Source: Aaosphaeria pasadenensis | Lineage: Eukaryota > Ascomycota > Dothideomycetes > Pleosporales | Direction: 5' to 3' | Assembly: GCA_022813625.1 (NCBI GenBank) | Contig: JAKLMB010000052.1 | Span: 1 to 64,000, forward strand | Length of the DNA: 64,000 bases | Shown here: piece by piece, positions 54,540 to 64,000 of the stretch | How positions within the stretch are numbered: position 1 is the first letter of the stretch | How the letters are laid out: each line of letters starts with the position of its first letter | Position numbers and translations under genes: made by a program | Notes under the pieces: generated by a model | What the model saw: only the letters and a program-made list of their open reading frames with translations | The model's database searches: none | Told to the model about the DNA's origin: nothing

Positions 54540-54942
54540 TACTGCAAAAGGCGCCTAGAGACAGACATAGGTATACACAAAATGCCTTTTCACCTTTTCC
54601 GGAGTCCCCGATTGTTCCTGGGGGAACTCGATGGATCAGTAAGGCTGGACAATACTACCAGTACGATGCCACGAAACAAGATCTGAGTGATGCAGCGAAG
54701 TCGATACCTCCAGATGTGAACATATATTTCCCAACCGAACCGGGCAATTCTATGAGGAATTTCAACCCTCGTAAGAATGTAGGGTACCAATGGAATGGAG
54801 CCGCACGGGTGTGAGCTTCCTGTCTAGTAATCGTGATATACATATGAGATTTCTTTCTGCGTCCAGTCTTGGCCGTGGCAGCTTTTGCGAGGATTATCTT
54901 GAAATTGCGGCCTGTCCCGCCTGGTTGTGTCACATAGCTTAG
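54540..54942 (+). CDS. Unrecognised small spliced coding segment (5' end unknown)
   Basis: Plus-strand frame from about 54540 to 54810, then a 56-nt intron (GTGAGC ... TCCAG) to exon 54867..54942. The splice joins NGAARV to LGRGSFCEDYLE and ends at a stop, with continuous sensible composition (GTRWISKAGQYYQYDATK, then IPPDVNIYFPTEPGNS). There is a stop upstream of 54540 in this frame and no in-frame ATG, so either another exon is missing or it is a 5'-truncated relic. No family recognised. Two cysteine-rich bits at the end (FCED, AACPAWLC) could form disulfides. Confidence 0.4.
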
Positions 54943-55505
54943 CACGCCGTGTGCGTTGGCAATTAGAGCAAACCTTCTTCAATACATTACATGCTTCATT
55001 TCCATCATGAACGAGTTTGTAGCAGTACCGGTCCGTATCATTACCCAAGAATGCATGCTGTGTTATAGAGACCACCAAGCTCAAGAGAAGGTCCTCGCAG
55101 GTATGAATAGCCCCCCTCATCTATGAGGACACTAATTGTTTGAACAGTAGCTGGATCTCATTCATTTGAAGGATATAGTCATTCTTTTGACATTGTCCCA
55201 AACAATGTGAAAAGAGTAGTGCCTTTATACAAGAATAGCACGGCCCAATCCATATTAATTTGCTTCCCATCGTGCAAGCATGGCTATTGTGTATGCAATA
55301 GGTCCGCTACTGATGCATTCCTTCTCCATTCTGATTGTGTCCAAATTTTACACAACATTTCGAACACAATTTCGATGCGTGCCATATGGATATTTTGCCG
55401 CTGCATCCAGCCAAAGTTTCTCCCCTGTAAACCTGGCTACTCCACGCGATGGATGGCCGGAGCCCTGGGCGACAGTTCAACGCAAGAACTTCTTCCTAAG
55501 GCCGT
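54943..55505. other. Intergen with no supported gene
   Basis: Short frames on both strands lack family features. Confidence 0.4.
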
Positions 55506-57050
55506 TTCAACGACCTCAACTACGTCTCACAACTTCCCGTCGAGCTTCAAATCATCATCCTCGAGCTTTCTGGGCCGAGCACAGCCATGGCGATGCTCTC
55601 GGTCGTTTTGGGCGTTCTCCCCGTGTTGCTGTCAAAGCGGCTCCATAAATCTCGCTTGCTTGATACAGAGCTCGACTGTTCCCAAGCAATCTACGCGAAA
55701 TATATCACTCTTCGGGGGCAGACGTACATATCCAACGTCAGCAACAAGCATGGCCATGGTATGTCCAAGCTACCTACAAAGGCAGCGTCTAGAATACTCG
55801 CACTGTCAATGGACAGTTTCGGTATCCGCAGAGTATCTCGTGTACAGGAGGCTCGCGATTCCAGGCTGCTTGGAGACTTGTGGTATCGATTTGAGAAAAT
55901 ACCTCAGAAATCTGGTAGCACGATCACTCTGAGACGTAATGTAGGTTACGCTCTGTCGAGGCGTCCTTTGCATTGGCTGATAGGCACCAGCCATTGGTGA
56001 TTGACGATGTTATACTTGATCGTCACAACCACCGCAGGTTTCTTTGGGATTATCCAATGAAGCCTGAAATTGTACCGCACCAATGGTACGATCCATGGCC
56101 CGAACATTCGGACTGCTATGGATTCAAACGTGTTTCTTTGAACGGCAGTGTGAGTGGGATCGCCGTCTCGTGTGGTCAAGGGACGAATCTGAGTTTCCAC
56201 GCCATTCGCGAGGGACAGAGAGATGCATCGATCCACGTCAAGACCGAAGTGGCAGCGAAGCAACCTTTAACTTGGATCTATTTCCCTCTTGCCGAAGGGG
56301 AGACGATTTGCGGTGTTTGGGTCATGTCCAACTATGGAGGGTTGGCGAATGTTTGTGTAAGGATCCCAATAAACCCCCTTCGCACATCAGTGCCAGACTA
56401 CTCATTAGTATGTTTGCTCTCCCCAGATTTACACAACCCTCGGCCGATCGCGCATATTTGCAAGTTTCAAAGAGCCCCGGTTCCGCTACGGCGACCGCTA
56501 CCAATGCATCAATTCGGGCGCGGACGGGAGCATCACGGCCCTCTACTACGACAGTCTCCGTTTGCGATCGGAGCGCAGCCTTCGGGTCGGCGTTGTGAGT
56601 TCACAGGACGGCGTATTCGACGTCCCAGAAAAGCCTCCCTTTGCGGATTATTCCATCCCGGAAGTGTGTCTGCAGGCCGAGCTGGAATGATTCCATTCGC
56701 AGGCTTCGCTCCGAGATGTTGTTTCGGCGGAAACCTGCGAGGACAGGTTGACGGGCGTCTGCCTCGGCGTGTTGCTTCGTTACAGGAATGGTCGAGAGGA
56801 GACTTTGGGCCAGTGGCGCTTCGATCAGACTGTCGCAACATTTGAACACGATCAATGCATACGGTCAATGTCCTATCGCATAGATCACAGCAAAAGGATA
56901 CCCCGGATGAGGGCCGTCTCTTTTGGTGCTTGCCTAACTGGTGAGAGCCCCGAGGGCGTGAGCATTCAGATGCAAGGCCATCTTATATGGTGGTTCAGCG
57001 ACCTTGGGGCAGGTTTCGTAGTCCATTTGTCAGATACAGGCCGGGATTGA
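55506..57050 (+). pseudogene. F-box-type protein pseudogene
   Basis: The 5' part is scattered over frames: an F-box-like segment YVSQLPVELQIIILELSG at ~55520-55575, followed by pieces that change frame before 55960. From ~55950 one frame is long (DVILDRHNHRRFLWDYP, SGIAVSCGQGTNLSFHAI, LTWIYFPLAEGETICGVWV). A 70-nt intron (56357..56426, GTAAGG ... CCCCAG) joins it to IYTTLGRSRIFASFKEP. At 56688-56690 an in-frame TGA sits where relatives, as I recall them, have Trp (AELE-stop-FHSQASLRDV). The frame is then open to 57050 (GVLLRYRNGREETLGQW). One G-to-A change would explain the stop. The frame changes upstream argue for a pseudogene over stop readthrough. Confidence 0.7.
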
Positions 57051-57316
57051 CTCCCGCCGTTGTAATGTCTCGTTTCTCGGAATATGTTCTCGTTACCACA
57101 CTCCACATAGCCACATACACGCACTCTTTTTCTATTGCAAGCAAACGCCGCGCTCGAGTATCAACAACAACAAGCGCTGCTCCTGCGATGACGGACCGGC
57201 CTATGCACTTCAAGGATTACTGTTGGGCTGCGGGGTTAAGCCTGGGGGCTTTACCGTACACAAAATGTAGATAATATCTCCTTAAACCTGCTTACTCTTT
57301 ATACCTTAGCCTCTCC

Positions 57317-57801
57317 TTAGCCTCTACCCTTTATTATATCCTTTACAAAATAAATATTAATTAATTTTTCTAATATACAAATTCCGCCTGGTCGACTCTC
57401 CCATGTGTGAGCTGAGCTTGGGTTGGGCGGTGGCACCACACTAACTCTGATATCCATAACCAGTATATCGATAATCAGTAGGTCCTCAGCTCCAAGCTCT
57501 TCCTCGTTCGCTATCCCCACATACAACCATGCAGTCTGTCGAGGTGATGTGTACAGGTAGAGATCTTTCTCTATGCGGTGCCATTTGCGTGGACTTAAAT
57601 CGCAGGTGGAAGGAGGAATGGTCGGGGAGATACACACGGTCAGATCCGTGATGACTGAGTGGGCGAAACGGTCGCGGCATGAGAAATGGATGTTGCCTCT
57701 TTGGAGGAGAAGATCCCTAGAAACTCAAGAGTACGAAACATGATAATGGCTACAACCGCGGATGCAATCGCAAAATGCAAGGTCACATCATAAAAGGACA
57801 T
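57317..57801 (-). pseudogene. Truncated relic of a conserved fungal hypothetical protein
   Basis: The minus-strand ATG at 57801 starts MSFYDVTLHFAIASAVVAII, a membrane-anchor-like segment, which then falls out of frame near 57630. Another frame continues with strong family-like sequence: CDLSPRKWHRIEKDLYLYTS, AWLYVGIANEEELGAEDLL, AHTWESRPGGI. After WESRPGGI the sequence turns into an AT-rich tail (57317-57390) and stops, whereas the family as I recall it continues with more conserved sequence. So it appears frameshifted or spliced at the 5' side and truncated at the 3' side, with AT-rich, transposon-remnant-like sequence at 57260-57380. Function of the family is unknown. Confidence 0.5.
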
Positions 57802-58199
57802 GCGAGGCTAGCGTTAGGTTCGGGCTCAGGTTCAGGTCAATAAGAGAGTGATGAGCGGCGAGGTGAATTTAGCGACTATTTAGTGCACCTGGCCTGGTCC
57901 CTATGAGAAGGGTCGTGTTCGAGCGCGAGAGGAGGATCGTGGTCGATGAAGAGGATCGTGCCGGAACGAGGAATGAGTGTCACAAGGAGCAACCCTGCAA
58001 CGACTTGGCGTCGCGAGGGCGTTCGCTTTTGTTTCTCAAGACAATTCGTCTCGCCAACTCGTGCTCTTCAGTCTCTCCCGTGTACGCTCAGCTCACAACT
58101 TCCTCTCAGTACACGTTCTTGCTTGTGTGTCGGCAATACTTTTCTCTGGTTTTGTAGAACTCAGAGGGCTTACCTTGTAAACCGCTCATTACTTTCCAC
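57802..58199. other. Intergenic
   Basis: About 0.4 kb, no supported gene; contains GGTTCGGGCTCAGGTTCAGG-type short direct repeats near 57817-57836. Confidence 0.45.
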
Positions 58200-58769
58200 A
58201 TGCCTATATACTACATCAATAAGCTCCCTGCACCGGTAATAGAGCATTTGGACAGACTTGGTGAATATCTAAGCACCGGTGACCGCGCCCAGTCCACCTT
58301 GGCACTTCTCAATGGTGCTGACCTAGTTCGATACGACGCATGTCCTGAATCAATCGCATTGGCAGAGGAATACTTCAAGCATGTGGTTTGTTATCTTCTT
58401 CTCGAGACTCAAGTTTCATGCTAAATACAGTCACAGCCCCATGTATTAGGGTCAGCAATAGAGAATCTCGAGCTACAGGAAATTGAAACAGAACCGCTAC
58501 CCTGGAAATTCGACGATAACGGACTAGGCTTCCTCTATGGTTTGGAAGAGTTGAATGTAGTCATACCCATTTTTCAACCCGCAACGCACCCCCACCGTAG
58601 CCAGACCAGCATGATCACAATCAGAAAACAGTCGGAGGGTGATTGTATCGAGCTAAGGCCACACCAAATGGCAATACTCATGCCCGGCGTTCGCTTTCAT
58701 GCTTCATCATCCGTCCCTGTCTTTGTCATTCCCCACCCTACTACCTCTAGCAAACTTGGAGATCGATAA
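58200..58769 (+). CDS. Hypothetical small protein, two exons
   Basis: Exons 58200..58385 and 58437..58769, 172 aa. The 51-nt intron (GTTTGT, branch TGCTAAAT, acceptor TCACAG) keeps the frame (KHV/PHVLGS). The second half has alternating hydrophobic strands (LNVVIPIFQP, SMITIRKQ, HQMAILMPGVRFHA, VPVFVIPHP), compatible with a small beta-barrel such as a cupin, but no metal-binding histidine pattern is convincing. Its last 73 bases overlap the 3' coding end of the convergent gene on the other strand. Confidence 0.55.
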
Positions 58770-59787
58770 TACTTCTTGCGCGGAACTGGAGCAGCATATT
58801 TCACGTGTATGCTCATTTCCCCTTCTTTTATGACTGAGGCTCCATGAAACGAATTTATTGCTACAATCATATCCTGGTCTCGCTCGTTCGACATGAACGG
58901 GGTCTCGTTCACCTCGCTTGTGGCGCCCATGATGCGTGAATCGTGTACATCATCGTTCTCGAAAGCATGCCGAGTATTACGATTCAGTTTTGATGCGAAG
59001 TCCCGAATGATACTGGTTTCACCAGCCAACCGCTGTAGCCCTTCATGGTCCAGGGTCTTCAGGTAGGAGCGAAGATTTTCGAGTAGTGTTCTGTGTTGTG
59101 TTTCAAACTTTTCTGCGGTTACGCCTAGAGATTCTAGGCATTTGAGGATATCAGTTGTCGCCTCGAGGTTAAGTGGCCCGAGTATTGGCTTGAGGAGCGC
59201 AGCTTCTGGATTTCGATCCCCCAATAACCACTCAACCTCTTCCTGCCTGACCCGCGAAAGACTGCATAAGGTTAGCGCTGCTGGTCAACTGGCATTCTCT
59301 CTTACACTTTCTGTGTAGCTATGGTTCTCAGAATCCCAGGCGCTCGTGGTACACAGTTTGAAAAGTGGTTAGAGTCTCCGATCATTTTCTGCATCATCGT
59401 CCTATGTTCCGCCTGCAGATTCTCACAAATCTTATCGAGGGCTATTGTCTTATTACCTCGACCTCGAGTAGACAGCGTTGAAATTGACAGATAGCCTTCG
59501 TATATATATCCAAGTAGTAGCACGTACAGTCTGTACAACCACTTGTCCTCTGTCCTGCCTGCTCTCACTCTTTTTGCTCTATCAAACAAGATTCCTATTT
59601 GCGCCTGGCCCTGCTCGCTAGGACAAATATCACTAGGAGTCCGAGTGCATGTCCCCTTCGTGATGACTGCAGCAAAATAGTTTACTCTTTCTTTATCAAC
59701 GGCGGGGAGTTCAGCGCTAGAGGTTTGTGGCTCGCGGGACGTCTGCGGCATGCTGGATGTCTGGGCATGGCTCCCCTGAGGTGCCAT
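58697..59787 (-). CDS. Hypothetical helical protein, two exons
   Basis: Exons 59787..59306 and 59261..58697, 348 aa. The 44-nt intron (GTAAGA ... TATGCAG) is among the shortest inferred here and joins ATQKV to LSRVRQEEVEWLLGDRNPE in frame. The N-terminus is Ser/Gln/Pro-rich. The middle is helical (FDRAKRVRAGRTEDKWLYRL, ICENLQAEHRTMMQKMIGDS). The second exon has further helices (ILKCLESLGVTAEKFETQ, TLLENLRSYLKTL). Layout recalls fungal proteins with N-terminal regulatory helical domains found near NLR-like genes, but that link is weak. No domain named. Its 3' coding end overlaps the plus-strand gene. Confidence 0.55.
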
Positions 59788-61162
59788 ATTTGTTGACGGG
59801 AGAGGAACGCGTCTTCAGTTTTCCATCCATCCATGGATTCGGGCAGATGAAATAACGTAAGCATCGGTGGCATTGGACGAATGGCATCGAGGAACAATCC
59901 AGTCTATTCCCGACCCCCCATGATCAGCTACTCGCTTAACCCCAGCTTTCATAACCTCAAATTGAACAACACGACTCCGTGATTCCCCCCGTCAACGCGG
60001 AGAGCATCAAGGTCTTGGGTTATACGAAACACGCAGGTGGCTAGATTTGGAAAGACCATGCATATCTTTTCCTCTTAGCCAGTATTGGAACCTCTGGATA
60101 GGTCCGGCGCGAATATATGTATGACGACGCTGTGTGACTTCAAGAAACACCGCAAATACACAATCAGTCAGGAGCTACATTCACTGCTGTGGATCACAAT
60201 TTGGGGGTCGAAGGGGGAGCTATTGAAATGAACCTGGTATGTACGGAGTACTAGCCGTCTCCGCGAATTCAATAATAACAACTATAAGGCAGCGCTCATT
60301 AAGCACAACGAACTGGAGATAACGCTTCAACGCGCGGACGAAGAACTAGCCAAAGCGATCGAAGAAAAAGCCAAAGTTGACGAAAAAACTGGCGAGGCTT
60401 TTCCAGGATCTTGAGCATGTTGGGCTCACTATGGGCTGTTTGAAGTGCGCCGTCAAGGTTAAAACAATTTGTCGATTGCTAGAGAAATTCGAACGAGAAT
60501 GTAAGTGAAGTTGTGAAGGGGGTTTTGGTTAGCGATCGTACTTCTGCATCAGGGCCCGATGCCTGTGAGTCCTACAAATTGATGGCTTCATGCAATATCC
60601 TGCTTTTCTAGCGTAGGTCACACAGATAGCGACGTGTACAATCAAACGACCATCCACGAACTAACGCACGGCTGTGCGATGTTTAATGTGCCTAGTCACT
60701 GAACACAACATGCTTCCCATTTCGATCAAATGCATATGCCGTCAAACCCACCAAACCCGCCATTCCTTATATGCGTGCTGGGCCATTGGTTCTGTAGTCG
60801 CCTTGCAGCCAAGTATCTCAACTCCACTTGGCTTATGCACTTGCAGGACCCATGCGCGAACAAGGCTAATAGATCTGTTTCATCCATGTCCCAATGAGGA
60901 GGGCATGCGAGGTTCGTTTGTTGTTGCGCGAGAGGGTGAAAGATGCGTGACGCCACGCATGGATCAGCTCGTCCTTGCGGCCAAAGAAAGCCTGTACATG
61001 TACCTAGGCACAGGTAGTGGCACCAAGCTAACAACCCGTGTATCCTGCCAGGACATTCATTTGCCGCTCTTCATGTGCATGGCGATTGGTCACATCCTCT
61101 GGAAATTGCTCATAAACACTTGAGGAGACCCCCCATTTTGGCTGTCCCGTCCCCAAGTCATT
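59788..61162. other. Gene-poor stretch with coiled-coil relic
   Basis: At 60286-60417 the plus strand encodes a short Lys/Glu-rich helix (AALIKHNELEITLQRADEE, then AKAIEEKAKVDEKTG) ending in a stop, with an acceptor-like AAG before it and no start. It looks like an exon fragment. A 149-codon frame at 60674-61123 is unsupported. GTACGGAGTACT occurs at 60241. Confidence 0.4.
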
Positions 61163-62263
61163 ATGCTGCGTTTACCAGTGGAATTGCTTACCAGAATTGC
61201 CTTATACCTTGACCCATACATTGAGTCTCCAGACGAACCCTTCTTCGAAATACAATCAAACGCTTCTCAAAGAAATCGCAAGGACATCTATGCTTTTTGT
61301 CTCATTTCTCAAGAATGCCGAGCTGTTGGGCAACAAATTCTTTATCGAAGTGTACGGATCGAGTCAACGAAACATGCGAAAACCTTGTCATGTACACTGC
61401 GGATGCATCCTGAGCTCCCCACGAAAGTTCGCAGGCTGCAATTGACAACAACCAAGACCGAAAACGAGCCAGAGTTGATTCCAGGACTCCTTTCCGTAAT
61501 GTCGAATGTAGCCATGCTCGATCTCAACGTGCAGTGGAGCGGACAGTCGACTTTTGCGCTTGACGCCATCACTAAGCCATTGAATGCCGAACCCCTTCAG
61601 CACGTTACAACGTTACAACTTACCGGTGATATGCTCGCAATCCTATCCTACGAACTTCCGTGCCTATCAAGGCTTTGGCTAAGAGAGCTTCCGGATGAAC
61701 TACCGAACATACAAAGAAGTCATGAGATTGGGTTCCTAGGGATCGAGGCCCCTCTTCGATCAACAGAACCCGTGAGTTATATAAACGAACCCGGCCCTTG
61801 GTGGAGTAGTTTCGAAAGATTGGGGTGTGTGCAAGTAAAGGAGCTCGAGGTTTTCTTTCACAGCATCGACCACGAACTTGCCGGCATGCACTTTACCGGT
61901 CAGTATCTGATAGACCAGGTACACAAACTGTGGCCGGATCTTCAGACGCTTGAAATCAAGCTGGACAGTCACATTTGGTTCGAAACAACGGCTTCATTTC
62001 AACGCTTTGAGTCTCTTACGTACCTGAGTGTCCCATACCATTTGCTTCTGGACGAGCACTGTGATGTGAGCAAAAACAGTCTACCCCATAATCTTCAAGA
62101 GTTAGAAATCATCTTAGAAGTTTCCGACTACGAAGTGACATACTCTGAGGCTTTCAGAGAGGATAATCTGAATTTGCAGATTTTGCACCGACCATTAAGA
62201 GCAAGTATGGCTGTGTTGACGAACAGAAAATTGATTTGGAAAACATTGTGTCAATTATTTTAA
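61163..62263 (+). CDS. F-box protein with weak Leu-rich repeats
   Basis: Single exon, 366 aa. Residues 1-60 form the F-box: MLRLPVELLTRIALYLDP, then IYAFCLISQECRAVGQQILY. Leu-rich repeat-like segments follow (KVRRLQLTTT, VAMLDLNVQWSG, HVTTLQLTGD, LSRLWLRELP, DLQTLEIKLDS, LTYLSVPYHL, LQELEIILEVS). The start MLRLP(V/D)ELL is shared with the F-box protein at 30.0-32.5 kb, but length and C-terminus differ. Predicted SCF substrate receptor; target unknown. It sits in an accessory region with pseudogenes. Confidence 0.75.
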   Translation: MLRLPVELLTRIALYLDPYIESPDEPFFEIQSNASQRNRKDIYAFCLISQECRAVGQQILYRSVRIESTKHAKTLSCTLRMHPELPTKVRRLQLTTTKTENEPELIPGLLSVMSNVAMLDLNVQWSGQSTFALDAITKPLNAEPLQHVTTLQLTGDMLAILSYELPCLSRLWLRELPDELPNIQRSHEIGFLGIEAPLRSTEPVSYINEPGPWWSSFERLGCVQVKELEVFFHSIDHELAGMHFTGQYLIDQVHKLWPDLQTLEIKLDSHIWFETTASFQRFESLTYLSVPYHLLLDEHCDVSKNSLPHNLQELEIILEVSDYEVTYSEAFREDNLNLQILHRPLRASMAVLTNRKLIWKTLCQLF

Positions 62264-62841
62264 AAATGAAATTGTAAATTCGAGAAACAAGGAACGGGAG
62301 GTATAGAACAAATTCTTATGCCCTATTCTTTTTTTTATCGTGGTTTCCACAGCAGTGCCGTTGCATCCAAATTTTTTTAGAGACGTGCATTACAACGAAT
62401 ATGGTGCAGCCAGCACCCTGTAGACGCTGGCGACCAGGGAATGATTGCATATAGATGAGATAAGAAACGAGAGCTTGGTGTATGCATAGATGCTAGTTTG
62501 TCCACGCGCCTCCAGTTTTCTTCTCGAGGTGGGGCAAGCTGTGCCGCCTCAGCAGCAGTGAGCGCTATTGTCGTGCTCTCGCCGCGGCTAAAGGAGCGTT
62601 GCAGCAGCATATTACAGCGGGTAGACGTTGATTTTTTTGACGGTTTCGATCTTGCCAAAGTGGATTAAAATATAAGGCCAAGCCGTGGGCATAAGTCAAG
62701 TGAAGACCCACATGTAGCGCAGATGCATGCATTACCAGGCATATCTAAACTTACACCTGGCACATTGCTCCTAACCATGTCATGGCCAACAATAGCTTCC
62801 ACCTTGTACTCATCTCTTGTGTTTGACCCTCTGTCAATGCC
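62264..62841. other. Intergenic with possible minus-strand exon
   Basis: A minus-strand frame at 62658-62377 (SKPSKKSTSTRCNMLLQRSF, LTAAEAAQLAPPREENWRRV) has protein-like composition but no ATG and no proven link to the gene at 62842. Not called. Confidence 0.35.
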
Positions 62842-63796
62842 TTATGGTGCCATATGAGTATTGTCAGTCTCAGCTGGCGGGCTGTCTCCATGGCCGGTTG
62901 CAGAATCGCCTCGAAGTTATTAGTATTGAATGAGCTAGAATATCATGCGACTCACGGTCAAAAGCAACTATGGCGGCGTCATTGACTTGCTGCCTCGTCG
63001 GCTTGATTGGGCTGTGAAGCACCGAGGCACTTCGCTCACGAAGCGTCACTCGGTGATATCCATCCACGCCATCCGACATGTAACTAGGACTTAGCTCTTG
63101 ATAGTCACTGTGGACAGGATTCCAGTGGTACACATCGGCATCTCCTGTGAGGTTTATGAATGTGAAGTTCTCGATCGATGATGGTGGGCCCACTGGGAGC
63201 GACACTGGCGACCAAGCTGATAGTGCATACGCGCTGTACTTGCCAACGCGTACATGTTCTCATCCATTTCCATAGTGTCTTTGAATTTGTTAGGAAGGTT
63301 CAGAAGTAAGGTGGAGTTTGAGAGCTAGAGACTCAATGATGACACAGTCATCACCACTTCCATACAGTTCTTTGTGAGAGGCACTGTTAAGGCCGCTTTG
63401 ATTGTCGTCGCATTATAGATGATAGCGGCGTTTCACTACCACTGCCACGTCTTCCATAGCTACTATCAGCCGTGCTAACGGCAAGGGATGATGTGCGGGA
63501 AGATGACTTGCTTGTACTCTTGAAAGCGGTGGCGATTTCCACAGATTCGATGCTAGTGTTGACGAACGTATACTCCAATAACGCTGTCTGCTCTGTTTCT
63601 GTTTCAGACTTGACATCCGCCTTGCTCTGGCGGGTGAGTTGCGTCTTATTTGGCTGACTAGAGCACCGGTCATCGGTTTGGTTATTCCTTCTCTTTCGAG
63701 TTCTCGGTTTCTTAAGTGAATGGATACCGTGGACGTCCTGGAGATGAAACTGGAATTCCAGAGCGGAATTAGCGGGAGCAGCACATTGTTGTGTTC
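62842..63796 (-). CDS. Partial multi-exon hypothetical gene (5' side unresolved)
   Basis: The two 3'-most exons are well supported: 63258..62956 and 62909..62842, joined by a 46-nt intron with a perfect TACTAATAAC branch. They read EHVRVGKYSAYALSAWSPVS, IENFTFINLTGDADVYHW, then NDAAIVAFDR/DSATGHGDSPP to a stop. Upstream, a frame from about 63796 to 63410 is basic and Ser-rich (HSLKKPRTRKRRNNQ, STADSSYGRRGSGSE). A connecting piece near 63400-63355 (NQSGLNSASHKELYGS) fits in another frame. Boundaries between these were not resolved, and the gene may extend toward 64,000. No domain recognised; the basic stretch could be a nuclear localisation signal. Confidence 0.45.
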
Positions 63797-64000
63797 AAAA
63801 TTCGCATTTTACCGGCTGCTCTCCCAGAGTATCAATGCGTCTCTGTATGTGGGATTACCACTTCGGTTTACTCTTGAACTGGTACATCAGTTTGCTGGCC
63901 GGCGGTCTTGGGTCTACGAGACAGTCATTGCAGAAACCTGGCATCGCAAGAACGCCATTAAAGACCAGAGGATCGAGGAAGACGGGTAATTCTCCAAATC

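Noticed and set aside
60674..61123. 149-codon plus-strand frame
   Set aside because: Irregular composition with scattered cysteines, no homology recalled, no splice or promoter support.

Overview
The window is a stretch of a filamentous ascomycete (Pezizomycotina) nuclear genome. Coding exons are split by short introns (44-126 nt) with GT..AG ends and CTAAC/CTGAC-like branch sites. Gene density is about one per 2 kb on both strands. Recognisable fungal genes include HSP90, RTC5, APC11, a mitochondrial bL36 protein, an AA9 LPMO, a GH105 hydrolase, F-box proteins and a Zn2Cys6 regulator. A dothideomycete is plausible from recalled family resemblance, but the sequence alone does not settle the class. 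No tRNA, rRNA, CRISPR or intact transposon was seen.

Layout. 0-12 kb: poly-C edge, mitochondrial ribosomal bL36m (+), RTC5 TLDc protein (-), five-exon DUF6536 membrane protein (-), Cys-rich single-pass membrane protein (+), HSP90 (-) with a heat-shock element upstream. 13.7-16 kb: AA9 LPMO and GH105 hydrolase, convergent plant cell-wall genes. 17-24 kb: accessory region with a decayed phosphotransferase pseudogene, a coiled-coil hypothetical protein, an intact phosphotransferase-like gene with an internal tandem duplication, a metallophosphoesterase with an altered GNHD motif, and a degenerate minisatellite. 25-32.5 kb: stand-alone histidinol-dehydrogenase-family enzyme, Zn2Cys6 regulator, two-exon F-box protein, all on the minus strand. 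33-37 kb: three small secreted Cys-rich paralogues in tandem, all minus strand, with the same intron position and a shared upstream element. 37-40 kb: GNAT acetyltransferase and a disordered protein. 40-43 kb: long gene-poor stretch. 43-54 kb: mostly housekeeping or conserved genes (EGF/TM protein, flavin reductase-like, disordered protein, APC11, phosphotransferase, rhodanese). 54-64 kb: accessory region with an unrecognised spliced small gene, an F-box-type pseudogene with an in-frame TGA, a truncated gene relic, an overlapping convergent gene pair, an F-box protein and a partial multi-exon gene.

The most interesting unit is the 33.1-37.1 kb array: three diverged effector-like secreted proteins sharing signal-peptide style, a DCx3Gx3(E/K)W core, a phase-2 intron that splits the same cysteine codon, and an identical 11-bp element 268-298 nt upstream of each start. 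Splice sites given here were worked out by hand from frame continuity, splice signals and remembered family sequences; none has been checked against transcripts or databases.
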